A stretch of DNA of 64,000 nucleotides. Source: JAWPMT01 sp965601475 (GTDB lineage Bacteria; Bacteroidota; Bacteroidia; Cytophagales; Cyclobacteriaceae). The number at the start of each line of letters is the position of its first letter. The first letter of the stretch is position 1. The position numbers and the translations under genes were made by a program. Shown piece by piece: positions 40,781 through 48,019 of this stretch. Where the stretch lies: positions 3,162,001 to 3,226,000 of the forward strand of contig OZ271832.1 of assembly GCA_965601475.1 (NCBI GenBank). Direction: 5' to 3'. Under the pieces are notes generated by a model. The model had not been told where the DNA came from, made no database searches, and was given only the letters and a program-made list of their open reading frames with translations.

Positions 40781-41338
40781 ATGGATTACTTAAGTATAAA
40801 AGCACTTCATATCATCTTCATCGTCACCTGGTTTGCGGGGCTATTCTACATAGTCAGGCTATTCATTTACCAGACAGAAGCACTCAATTCCCCGGAACCG
40901 GATCGTAGCATATTGCATAAGCAACTGAGCAAGATGTCGCGATTGCTTTGGTTTGTGATTACCTGGCCTTCAGCCATTATTACGCTGGTACTGGGGCTGG
41001 GTTTGCTAATTGTCCAGCCGGTTTGGTTGTCCATGCCTTTCATGCACATCAAACTGGGTTTTGTGGTCGTATTGTATGCTTATCAATTGGCTTGTCATAG
41101 TATCTACCGCAAGCTTCAAAGGGGAATCATCTCCTATTCATCTACGCAATTGCGCATTTGGAATGAGGTGGCCACCATTATCCTTGTGGCCGTAGTCTTC
41201 CTCATTGTAAAGAAAGATCAAATTAGCTGGCTCTGGGGGACTTTGGGGATCCTGGCGTTTGCGGTTGTACTCATGTCAGCAGTCAAAATATACAAGAAAG
41301 TAAGAGAGTCTAAATCAGCACCAACAGATGAAAAATAG
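40781..41338 (+). CDS. hemJ: Protoporphyrinogen oxidase HemJ (CopD-like membrane protein)
   Basis: This 185-residue membrane protein has five helices. It starts MDYLSIKALHIIFIVTWFAGLFYIVRLFIYQTEA, the HemJ signature containing the conserved His and Arg, followed by RLLWFVITWPSAIITLVLGLGLL and HIKLGFVVVLYAYQLACH. HemJ converts protoporphyrinogen IX to protoporphyrin in heme synthesis. I use the ATG at 40781 rather than the GTG at 40769. The 3' end overlaps the SCO1 gene by 11 bp, so heme oxidation, copper delivery and cytochrome c are expressed together. The alternative label is a CopD-family copper protein. Confidence 0.85.
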   Translation: MDYLSIKALHIIFIVTWFAGLFYIVRLFIYQTEALNSPEPDRSILHKQLSKMSRLLWFVITWPSAIITLVLGLGLLIVQPVWLSMPFMHIKLGFVVVLYAYQLACHSIYRKLQRGIISYSSTQLRIWNEVATIILVAVVFLIVKKDQISWLWGTLGILAFAVVLMSAVKIYKKVRESKSAPTDEK

Positions 41339-41966
41339 TTTGCTCGCAGCCCTGGTCATCATCACCTTCTACAGTTGTTCAGAGGTTGAAAATCAACAAA
41401 AGTTACCTGTTCTCGGCAGAGAGCGGATTGTAGAAAGGGAGGTGAATGGCCAGAAAGTCTATGATACTATCCAGCATCAGATTGCGGACTTCGCATTCTT
41501 CAATCAGGACAGCAGCCTGGTCACTAATGAGACACTGGCTGGTAAGGTTTATGTAGCAGATTTCTTTTTCACAAGTTGTCCGACCATCTGTCCGATCATG
41601 AAGAAGGAAATGCTGCGGGTATACGACGCCTATGAGGATTCTGCAGAGGTGATGATTGTTTCTCATACCATCGATCCGGAATACGACACGGTCGGTCTGT
41701 TGCGTCAATATGCGAGTAGCCTAGGTGTTTCGAGTGAGAAATGGCATTTTCTCACTGGTGATCAAGATGAGATATATGAATTAGGAGAGCAGAGCTACAT
41801 GTCTATTATGGCGGAAGACGAGGATGCCCCCGGGGGCTACATTCACAGCGGCGCGTTTCTGTTGGTGGACAAACAAGGACGCATCCGGTCTGTTGTAGAT
41901 GGTACCGTCACTGAGCAGGTGGATCTATTAATCAAGGATATAGCAAGATTACTGAATGAAGATTAG
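41328..41966 (+). CDS. SCO1/SenC-family copper chaperone lipoprotein
   Basis: This 212-residue lipoprotein (MKNSLLAALVIITFYSCSE, Cys17) has a thioredoxin-like fold. The copper-binding residues are Cys84 and Cys88 in FTSCPTICPIMKKE and His173 in GYIHSGAFLLV. SCO1 proteins deliver copper to the CuA site of cytochrome oxidase or act as periplasmic thiol reductants. It overlaps the genes on both sides (11 bp each), so it is firmly in the HemJ-SCO1-cytochrome operon. No oxidase subunits are in the window. Confidence 0.93.
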   Translation: MKNSLLAALVIITFYSCSEVENQQKLPVLGRERIVEREVNGQKVYDTIQHQIADFAFFNQDSSLVTNETLAGKVYVADFFFTSCPTICPIMKKEMLRVYDAYEDSAEVMIVSHTIDPEYDTVGLLRQYASSLGVSSEKWHFLTGDQDEIYELGEQSYMSIMAEDEDAPGGYIHSGAFLLVDKQGRIRSVVDGTVTEQVDLLIKDIARLLNED

Positions 41967-42405
41967 GAAGCATTTTATACTCGGGGCATTGGTCCTGATG
42001 GGTGCCTGCGCAAGCCCTTCGGGTGAGCAATCGGGTATGGACCGGGAGACTAAGCTAAAGTTTGACCAGTACCTGGTGAAGGGAAAAGAGCTTTACGAGA
42101 GCTATTGTATCAGCTGTCACCAGCAAAGTGGTGAAGGGCTGGCGCGACTTTATCCACCACTTGCAGGCTCGGATTACCTAATGGCAGATGTGCCCAGAGC
42201 GGCATGTATTATCAAATATGGGCAGTTCAAGGAGATCGTGGTGAACGGCACCAGTTATAGCCAGATGATGCCTGGCCTCCAGCACCTGACCAATCTCGAA
42301 ATTGCAGAGATCCTCACCTATGTGACCAATACCTGGGGCAATGAAGCTGGACTCCAGAACGTAAGTGAAGTCGAAAAATGGCTGTCCAATTGCGAGGAAG
42401 ACTAG
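41956..42405 (+). CDS. Monoheme cytochrome c lipoprotein
   Basis: This 149-residue lipoprotein (MKIRKHFILGALVLMGACAS, Cys18) has one class I cytochrome c domain. Heme attaches at Cys51-Cys54-His55 (YCISCHQQSGEGLARLYPPLAGSDYL), and the distal ligand is probably the Met in SQMMPGLQHL. Lipidation anchors it at the outer face of a membrane, where it can carry electrons to a terminal oxidase. It is the last gene of the plus-strand respiratory operon, and its stop overlaps the convergent lipoprotein gene by 4 bp. Confidence 0.92.
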   Translation: MKIRKHFILGALVLMGACASPSGEQSGMDRETKLKFDQYLVKGKELYESYCISCHQQSGEGLARLYPPLAGSDYLMADVPRAACIIKYGQFKEIVVNGTSYSQMMPGLQHLTNLEIAEILTYVTNTWGNEAGLQNVSEVEKWLSNCEED

Positions 42406-42794
42406 TCAAGTAGCTCCTTACCTTCCGATAAGGAATTTTCCATGAGGTCTTTCACCTCTTTGATCAGCTCTTTCTGGTCCTCGTAATAGGTCGGGTTGAA
42501 CTGTCTCATCCAGCTCATCATGGCCTTTTGTGCCGAGTCGATTCTATCTGCCTGGCGTAACAGGTTTTTGGCCAATACAGAATCATCCAAGGCTTCTGCT
42601 TTGTCCATTAAGGCCTTTCTGGTCTTGCGTAAGTCGCTCATTTTGGGCATTACCGAATCATGTATGGCCATGACTTCCTCCATGAGATTGTCGGCTTTTG
42701 AGGAACGTTGTACTTCCCGCTCACAGGAAAGAATCGTAAGGGCAAACAGCATTACGGCGATCAGGGCTAGATTAGAATTCTTCAACTTTGGCAT
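42402..42794 (-). CDS. Small helical lipoprotein
   Basis: This 130-residue lipoprotein has a signal peptide and lipobox (ALIAVMLFALTILSCERE, Cys24). The mature part is charged and almost entirely helical (MEEVMAIHDSVMPKMSDLRKTRKALMDKAEALD). Databases sometimes call related proteins viral A-type inclusion protein, which says little about function. The gene begins inside the 3' end of the upstream DUF3299-like gene (23-bp overlap) and probably works in the same periplasmic module. Confidence 0.75.
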   Translation of the reverse strand: MPKLKNSNLALIAVMLFALTILSCEREVQRSSKADNLMEEVMAIHDSVMPKMSDLRKTRKALMDKAEALDDSVLAKNLLRQADRIDSAQKAMMSWMRQFNPTYYEDQKELIKEVKDLMENSLSEGKELLD

Positions 42795-43209
42795 CTTTTA
42801 AGATAAACATCAGTTCGTTGGCGTCTTTATTGTTCAGGGACAGGGTTCCTGTGACCTGGACAAGCTTAGATTGGTAGTCTATAGCGGATTTGAGATAGGC
42901 CTTGGCGACCGTCTCAGGTCCTCCGGAACCGCAAAAGAAGCAAGAGGCAATAGGTAGAGAAGATATGATAATCTCCTCGGGCTTGAACAACCCCTCAAAG
43001 GGTATGATATATCCCGGGAGTGTGATCACCTTACCTTCCAGTGCCTGTATTTCTTCCACAAACTTGGGAACGTAGATTTCTCCGTATTCATCCTGGCTCT
43101 TTTCATACTCCACTTTCGCGAAGGTTTTCCAGTTTTTGTAGTCAGGAGCTTGAGCCACGGCCGTAATCGACAGTACCAAAGCAAATAGCGCCAACCAATT
43201 TCTTTGCAT
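42772..43209 (-). CDS. DUF3299-like exported protein with an SCFFCG motif
   Basis: This 145-residue secreted protein (signal peptide MQRNWLALFALVLSITAVAQA) has the block GKVITLPGYIIPFEGLFKPEEIIISSLPIASCFFCGSGGPETVAKAYLK. The Cys pair Cys90-Cys93 could bind metal or heme or act as a redox centre. The family occurs beside ABC-type lipoprotein permeases and copper/cytochrome genes. It overlaps the helical lipoprotein gene and faces the SCO1/cytochrome operon tail to tail. A palindrome of FNR-like geometry lies about 36 bp upstream of its start. Confidence 0.75.
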   Translation of the reverse strand: MQRNWLALFALVLSITAVAQAPDYKNWKTFAKVEYEKSQDEYGEIYVPKFVEEIQALEGKVITLPGYIIPFEGLFKPEEIIISSLPIASCFFCGSGGPETVAKAYLKSAIDYQSKLVQVTGTLSLNNKDANELMFILKDAKVEEF

Positions 43210-43244
43210 AGGGCAAAGTTAAGACAATCCCCCTTGGTACGGGT

Positions 43245-43258
43245 GTAACTCGTGTTAC
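43245..43258. promoter_or_regulatory. Possible Crp/Fnr-type operator
   Basis: GTAAC-N4-GTTAC is a perfect palindrome with the 5-4-5 geometry of Crp/Fnr-family sites, ending 36 bp upstream of the DUF3299-like start. A Crp/Fnr regulator is encoded 2.5 kb away in the same module. It is a single site, so confidence is limited. Confidence 0.4.
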
Positions 43259-43430
43259 CAAGGAAGGGGCCATTGGATAATTTCGTCTTGCTCACCGCAA
43301 AGGCCATCTGGCCAAATTATTTTGCCATAATTGCCAAAAAGGTTATCTTCGATTTCGATAGTCAGAGCCAGAATTATAAATCACCGTGAAATGCTGGCTG
43401 GCACAATGAAGTATTTAGCGCATTACACCT

Positions 43431-43438
43431 TAATTTTG
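43431..43438 (+). promoter_or_regulatory. Probable -7 element of the antiporter gene
   Basis: TAATTTTG is a perfect TAnnTTTG, 46 bp before the antiporter start codon. The -33 position has only TTT and no TTG. The surrounding 43210-43484 gap contains nothing else supported. Confidence 0.55.
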
Positions 43439-43484
43439 CCTTAAGATAAGTTGGCCGCAGCACCTTTTTAATCAAGTTGGCTAG

Positions 43485-44735
43485 ATGCACGTTTTCGACA
43501 TAATTGCTCTGTTTATCTTCCTGGCGGCGTTATTCATATACGTTAACACCTACTTTCTCAAACTGCCTTCTTCTATCGGCCTGATGATATTGGCCCTGGT
43601 CCTATCCATTCTGATTCTCGTGGCCAGTGCGATATTTCCGGCGCTTAAGATAGATGCCGTAGAACTCGAAGAATACGACTACGCTGAGGTACTCTATCAG
43701 GTTGTATTGAGTTTTATGCTATTTTCCGGGGCTCTGCAAATTGATTTCCGTCAGCTGTCGAAGGCGAGTACGGCAGTCCTGGTCCTGGCAACAATTGGTG
43801 TCTTCCTTTCTACATTTATCATCGGCTCACTGGTGTGGTTTATGCTCGGCTTTTTGGGCATCGAACTGGACTACTTGTACTGCCTTGTGTTTGGCGCTTT
43901 GATTTCCCCTACTGACCCTATCGCGGTGACACGTTTCATCGACCGGTTCAAATTGTCTCAGGATCTGGGGATCAAGATACGTGGTGAGTCCCTTTTCAAT
44001 GACGGGATTGCAGTAGTTCTGGCACTTACACTCCTGGATATAGCCCATGCGGGTGAAGACCATGTACTTTCGGGATTTGAGGTTCTATACATTTTTGGGG
44101 CAGACATAGGTGGAGGTATTTTCATTGGCCTTTTCCTGGGCTACATAGGCTATCTGCTTTTGAAATATGTCGACAATGAACAGGTAGAAGTAGAAATTCT
44201 TATCACACTTGCTGTGGTAATGGTTGGGTCTCTTCTGGCGGATTTCATTCACGTTTCTTCCAAGCAGGCTGCAGTAGTGATGGGCCTGGTGATTGGCAAT
44301 GAGGGCCGTAGTACCCACGTTACATCCGCAGCAGGCGACTATGTGTTTAAGTTTTGGAATTTGATGGAGGAATCGCTGGCCGCGATGCTGTTTGTGCTCA
44401 TCGGACTGGAGATGATCGTGATCCCCTGGCGGTTCGATTATTTCGCAGCGGGATTCTTCGCCGTGAATATTGTACTACTGGGTCGATGGTTGAGTGTCTT
44501 CATTCCGATTAAGTTAATGTCGATAAAACAGACCTTTGAACGAAATACAATCTCTGTTTTGACCTGGGGTGCCTTGAGGGGCGGGTTACCGATAGCCTTG
44601 TCGATGTCTCTCCCGGAATTTGAAGGCAAGGATATCCTCCTGACGATGACTTACATTGTAGTGGTCTGTTCTGTCCTGTACCAAGGTCTCACCGTGCCAG
44701 TCCTGATGAGGGGATTCGCAGCAGGAAAAAACTAG
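43485..44735 (+). CDS. CPA1-family Na+/H+ antiporter
   Basis: This 416-residue integral membrane protein has about twelve helices and exchanges sodium (or potassium) for protons. The ion-binding segment SPTDPIAVT (141-149) and the CPA1 signature GESLFNDGIAVVL (167-179) are intact. Further hallmarks are RSTHVTSAAGDYVFKFWNLMEESLAAMLFVLIGLEM and LTWGALRGGLPIALSMSLP. There is no C-terminal cytoplasmic regulatory domain. It stands alone behind its own promoter and converges exactly with the universal stress protein gene, with no base between the stops. Confidence 0.92.
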   Translation: MHVFDIIALFIFLAALFIYVNTYFLKLPSSIGLMILALVLSILILVASAIFPALKIDAVELEEYDYAEVLYQVVLSFMLFSGALQIDFRQLSKASTAVLVLATIGVFLSTFIIGSLVWFMLGFLGIELDYLYCLVFGALISPTDPIAVTRFIDRFKLSQDLGIKIRGESLFNDGIAVVLALTLLDIAHAGEDHVLSGFEVLYIFGADIGGGIFIGLFLGYIGYLLLKYVDNEQVEVEILITLAVVMVGSLLADFIHVSSKQAAVVMGLVIGNEGRSTHVTSAAGDYVFKFWNLMEESLAAMLFVLIGLEMIVIPWRFDYFAAGFFAVNIVLLGRWLSVFIPIKLMSIKQTFERNTISVLTWGALRGGLPIALSMSLPEFEGKDILLTMTYIVVVCSVLYQGLTVPVLMRGFAAGKN

Positions 44736-45506
44736 CTATTCCTCATTTCTGATGGTCTTGGCCCATATGGGAGTCTTGGACTTATTGATCACGCTTGCTG
44801 TGATAAATCCACCAACAAGTTTCTCCGGACCCACTCTTTCGTGCGTTCCTATTGCAATCAGGTCAGCACCCATTTCCGTTGCAAAATCCATGATTTCAAT
44901 GGCCTCACTCACTCCGGACCTTCCGGTTACGGAGTAGCTCGTCAGGCCGTATTTCTCCGCGAACTCCCTCAGACGACTTTCCACAGTTCGCCGTTTAATC
45001 ACGGCATCATCGTAAACCTTCACCAAATGAAGGTGTGCCCCATAAAATGCCTGCAGAGCTTTGAGATCGGCAATGATCTGCTCTTGCTCGGTGCGCATGT
45101 CAGTAGGGAAAATGATGCTCTTGACGTCGTCCAGGTCGGCAGTTTCTTTCACTATGACCACCGGACACATGGCTCGCTTAGCTACTTTCTCCGCATTTGT
45201 GCCAATGAAGAAACTCTTCAGACCCTTGGCCCCTTTGCTTCCCATCACAATGAGGTCCCCGCCGGCTGTTATGATGGCATCTACCTCATCGCCATCTGAA
45301 ATCATGTGATTGTCAGCCATATCATCGAGGGCTCGCTCAGTGAGAAAGTCATCTAATTTCTCTCTGGCCATGGCTTCGTCCTCTCCTTTACTTTTGATAT
45401 ACAGAAGTGTGACCGACCCACCCGATTTGTGGGCAATTTTTTGCGCCGAGGCAATGGCATAATAGGAGTATTCAGATAAGTCGGTGGGAACGATTATTCT
45501 TTGCAT
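44736..45506 (-). CDS. Tandem universal stress protein
   Basis: This 256-residue protein has two USP domains. The first (about 1-130) starts RIIVPTDLSEYSYYAIASAQKIA and ends with the nucleotide-binding pattern VMGSKGAKGLKSFFIGTNAEKVAKRAMCPVVIVK. The second (about 135-256) starts SIIFPTDMRTEQEQIIADL and has AIGTHERVGPEKLVGGFITASVINKSKTPIW. The G-2x-G-9x-G-S/T motif is closest to complete in the first domain, so that one probably binds ATP. Its promoter has a perfect -7 element at 45539-45532. Confidence 0.9.
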   Translation of the reverse strand: MQRIIVPTDLSEYSYYAIASAQKIAHKSGGSVTLLYIKSKGEDEAMAREKLDDFLTERALDDMADNHMISDGDEVDAIITAGGDLIVMGSKGAKGLKSFFIGTNAEKVAKRAMCPVVIVKETADLDDVKSIIFPTDMRTEQEQIIADLKALQAFYGAHLHLVKVYDDAVIKRRTVESRLREFAEKYGLTSYSVTGRSGVSEAIEIMDFATEMGADLIAIGTHERVGPEKLVGGFITASVINKSKTPIWAKTIRNEE

Positions 45507-45531
45507 GATCTGGTGGCCATTGGGTTCTTAT

Positions 45532-45539
45532 CAAATTTA
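45532..45539 (-). promoter_or_regulatory. Probable -7 element of the universal stress protein gene
   Basis: TAAATTTG on the minus strand (45539 to 45532) is a perfect TAnnTTTG, 26 bp before the start codon at 45506. No -33 TTG is visible. Confidence 0.5.
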
Positions 45540-45605
45540 GAATATCCAGTTGAGAAATATGTTCATAGTCTATTTAAGCTATTTTTACGGGCAAAAATTT
45601 AGTCG

Positions 45606-46676
45606 GTGAGGTATTATCATTTTTTAATAGTCATTGCCATTGGTGTGGCTTGCTCCTCCCAGGAACAGGGTGAATCGCGGACAAAATCTCCAAGGATAAG
45701 GAAGGTCAGCTCGGTGGTAAGTCCCAAAAACAACCAGGCTTTTGAATTTGGTGATACCATTACTTGGGAAGCTAAATTGAAGGATCCTGGAAGCATAGAC
45801 TCCATGCGATTGGAGACCATGGGCACGACCGTTGTATTCCCCGGCAATGCTGCCACTTGGATACCCGAATCGCCAAGGGCCGGCTTCCCAAGAATGAAAC
45901 TTACCGTATTTTTTGATGGTAGCTCCGAAGTACATTATCCCAGGGTGAAGCTCACGCCCAAAGATCAACCGACAGCCTACACCTACCAGATAGTGGCGAC
46001 CTACCCGCATGATACCGAGGCTTACATTCAGGGCCTTTTTGTCCATGAGGGTCACTTTGTTGAAAGTACCGGCCAAAGGGGTGCGTCGACCTTACGGAGA
46101 TATGAACCGGTAAGTGGTGAAATGGTGAAGAAAATAGCGCTGGAAGACCAATACTTCGGTGAGGGGTGCACGCTTTGGGAGGACAAGGTTTACCAACTGA
46201 CCTGGCAATCGCAGATAGGACTTATTTATGACCTGGAATTCAATCAGATTGGCACGTTTTCATATCCTACAGAGGGCTGGGGTCTGACGACATGGCAGGA
46301 TCAATTTATCATGTCCGATGGTAGTGCCAACCTTTACTTCATGGATCCGGAAGGGTTCAGAGAAGTAGATCGATTCGAGGTGTATCAAAATAAGAACAAG
46401 GTTGGAAATCTCAATGAGCTGGAGACAGTGGGTGATCTTGTGTATGCCAACGTCTACGGCAAGGAGATTGTCGTCATGATTGATCCAAAGAGTGGCGCTG
46501 TGGTAGGCGAAATTGACTTCGCTGGCCTGCAATCCAGAGCAGCTAGCGAAAGGAGTATTGATTATGTGCTCAATGGCATAGCTTATGACTCGGAAAATGA
46601 CAGGCTTTTCGTCACTGGCAAACTTTGGGATACTATATTCGAGGTCCAACTCATTGAAAAACCAGGTTCAACTTAA
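45606..46676 (+). CDS. Glutaminyl-peptide cyclotransferase lipoprotein
   Basis: This 356-residue exported protein (MRYYHFLIVIAIGVACSSQ, probable lipidation at Cys16) has an N-terminal Ig-like part (about 35-120) and a five-bladed propeller of the plant/bacterial glutaminyl-cyclase type (about 125-350). The hallmarks are YPHDTEAYIQGLFVHEGHFVESTGQRGASTLRRYE, FGEGCTLWEDKVYQLTWQS, GWGLTTWQDQFIMSDGSANLYFMDP, LNELETVGDLVYANVYG and VLNGIAYDSENDRLFVTGKLW. It forms pyroglutamate at N-termini of exported proteins, which is relevant because Bacteroidota lipoproteins and T9SS cargo often begin with Gln after cleavage. The start is GTG at 45606. It probably forms a unit with the SCP2 gene. Confidence 0.9.
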   Translation: MRYYHFLIVIAIGVACSSQEQGESRTKSPRIRKVSSVVSPKNNQAFEFGDTITWEAKLKDPGSIDSMRLETMGTTVVFPGNAATWIPESPRAGFPRMKLTVFFDGSSEVHYPRVKLTPKDQPTAYTYQIVATYPHDTEAYIQGLFVHEGHFVESTGQRGASTLRRYEPVSGEMVKKIALEDQYFGEGCTLWEDKVYQLTWQSQIGLIYDLEFNQIGTFSYPTEGWGLTTWQDQFIMSDGSANLYFMDPEGFREVDRFEVYQNKNKVGNLNELETVGDLVYANVYGKEIVVMIDPKSGAVVGEIDFAGLQSRAASERSIDYVLNGIAYDSENDRLFVTGKLWDTIFEVQLIEKPGST

Positions 46677-46694
46677 ACACAGGAAATACTCAAC

Positions 46695-46991
46695 ATGACG
46701 TTAGAAGAAGCGACCCAAAGCGTAATAGACATCGCCAAGAACCACGGCGGGAAACTTAAAGCCACTGTCAATATCGACTTTGGCGAAGGCGTTGTCCACC
46801 TGGACGACACCGTTTCGCCCACGGCCATATCCAATGATCAGAAGGAAGCCGAATGTACCATCAAAATTGATCTACCCAATTTCGAAAAACTGGTGTCAGG
46901 GGATCTCAATCCCATGATGGCTTTCATGACCGGCAAGATGAAGGTAGATGGCGACAAGGGTGTCGCCATGAAGATGTCTGGGATGTTTTAG
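46695..46991 (+). CDS. SCP2 sterol-transfer-domain protein
   Basis: This 98-residue single SCP2 domain ends with ISNDQKEAECTIKIDLPNFEKLVSGDLNPMMAFMTGKMKVDGDKGVAMKMSGMF, the classical lipid-binding core with the amphipathic C-terminal helix. In bacteria it binds hydrophobic ligands such as fatty acyl chains. It follows the glutaminyl-cyclase gene by 18 bp and converges on the GtrA-like gene. Confidence 0.9.
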   Translation: MTLEEATQSVIDIAKNHGGKLKATVNIDFGEGVVHLDDTVSPTAISNDQKEAECTIKIDLPNFEKLVSGDLNPMMAFMTGKMKVDGDKGVAMKMSGMF

Positions 46992-46992
46992 A

Positions 46993-47376
46993 TCACCCCT
47001 TTAGAAAAGTGAAGTAGTAATTCATCGAGAAGTTCCAGGCGATGATGATGGTGAGCGACAGTGCCTTGGCAAAGTAGAAATTCAGCCTGAACCTCCGTTC
47101 AAATATGATCAGAAAGAAGGTGTTGATGGCGAGTCCGATCATGGCGATGATCAGAAAATAGAAGAACTGCCGTCCCACCTCGGGATTCGTATCTTCAAAG
47201 GTCCAGACCTTATTCCAGTAAAAGTTATTGGCTGTAGCTGTCAGGAAACCAATGGCATTGGCCAGGTATTTATGGATGCGTACCTTTTCCTTGAACAGGT
47301 AGGTCAGCGAAAAATCGACAACCACGCCGGAGGTGCCAACGATACCGAACTTGAATAGCTTGTAGAGTAACTCCAA
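46993..47376 (-). CDS. GtrA-family membrane protein
   Basis: This 127-residue protein has four helices and the GtrA pattern LFKFGIVGTSGVVVDFSLTYLFKEKVRIHKYLANAIGFLTATANNFYWNKVWTF. GtrA proteins are thought to flip or assist polyprenyl-linked sugars. It is the last gene of the PorV-PorU-PAP2-GtrA unit (37 bp after PAP2). A PAP2 phosphatase next to GtrA suggests handling of a lipid carrier, perhaps for the anionic LPS to which T9SS cargo is attached; that is inference. Confidence 0.88.
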   Translation of the reverse strand: MELLYKLFKFGIVGTSGVVVDFSLTYLFKEKVRIHKYLANAIGFLTATANNFYWNKVWTFEDTNPEVGRQFFYFLIIAMIGLAINTFFLIIFERRFRLNFYFAKALSLTIIIAWNFSMNYYFTFLKG

Positions 47377-47413
47377 GGGGTTTCAATCTGAGGAGCGCCA
47401 AAATTAAGCACAG

Positions 47414-48019
47414 CTACATCCATTTGCACCTTTTAGAAACGGCATGCACTGCAAAACCCAGCATTGTGCCGATTACCGAACCTACACACACATCAATCAG
47501 AAAATGTTGCAGGAGGTAAATCCGTGAGAAACCCACCAAAGCTGCTAATAATAAGAGTAGTAAAGACAATCTTCGGTCCTGCCAATAGAGTGCCAGGAAA
47601 GTGGCGAGGCCGAAGGCTGTCATGGTGTGTCCGGAAGGAAACGCATTGTAGGCGTGCACCTTTACACCTTCAATAAAGGACAATGAGACTCCCAAATCCG
47701 CAAAGTAAGTTTTGGGTCTGGGTGAATTAGAAAAAACTACCCGCTTCAAAGTGAATGAAAGGAGGAGTTGCATCAAACCCATGGCCAGCAGAATGAGTCC
47801 GACCCTCCATCTTCGTATGAGAAATAACAGTGTGACCAGGGCGAAGGCCACCCCATCGCCTAAGTGGGTAATCCAAGGCATGGATGCATCCAGGAGGTAG
47901 ATTCTGCGCGCATTCACCCATAGCACAAAGGATCCGTGATCAGCTTGAAAATAGGTTCCAAATCCTATCAACAGCAGCAAGCCGTAGGGCACAAAATACC
48001 ATTGAAGCGATTTTGACAT
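47414..48019 (-). CDS. PAP2-family membrane phosphatase
   Basis: This 201-residue membrane protein has six helices and the three PAP2 motifs: KRVVFSNSPRPKTYF (K-x6-RP type), FPSGHTMTAFG and SRIYLLQHFLIDVCVGSVIG (SR-x5-H-x3-D). It probably removes a phosphate from undecaprenyl pyrophosphate or a phosphatidyl lipid at the periplasmic face. Its start shares one base with the PorU stop (TGATG), so it is translationally coupled to the sortase gene. Confidence 0.9.
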   Translation of the reverse strand: MSKSLQWYFVPYGLLLLIGFGTYFQADHGSFVLWVNARRIYLLDASMPWITHLGDGVAFALVTLLFLIRRWRVGLILLAMGLMQLLLSFTLKRVVFSNSPRPKTYFADLGVSLSFIEGVKVHAYNAFPSGHTMTAFGLATFLALYWQDRRLSLLLLLLAALVGFSRIYLLQHFLIDVCVGSVIGTMLGFAVHAVSKRCKWM

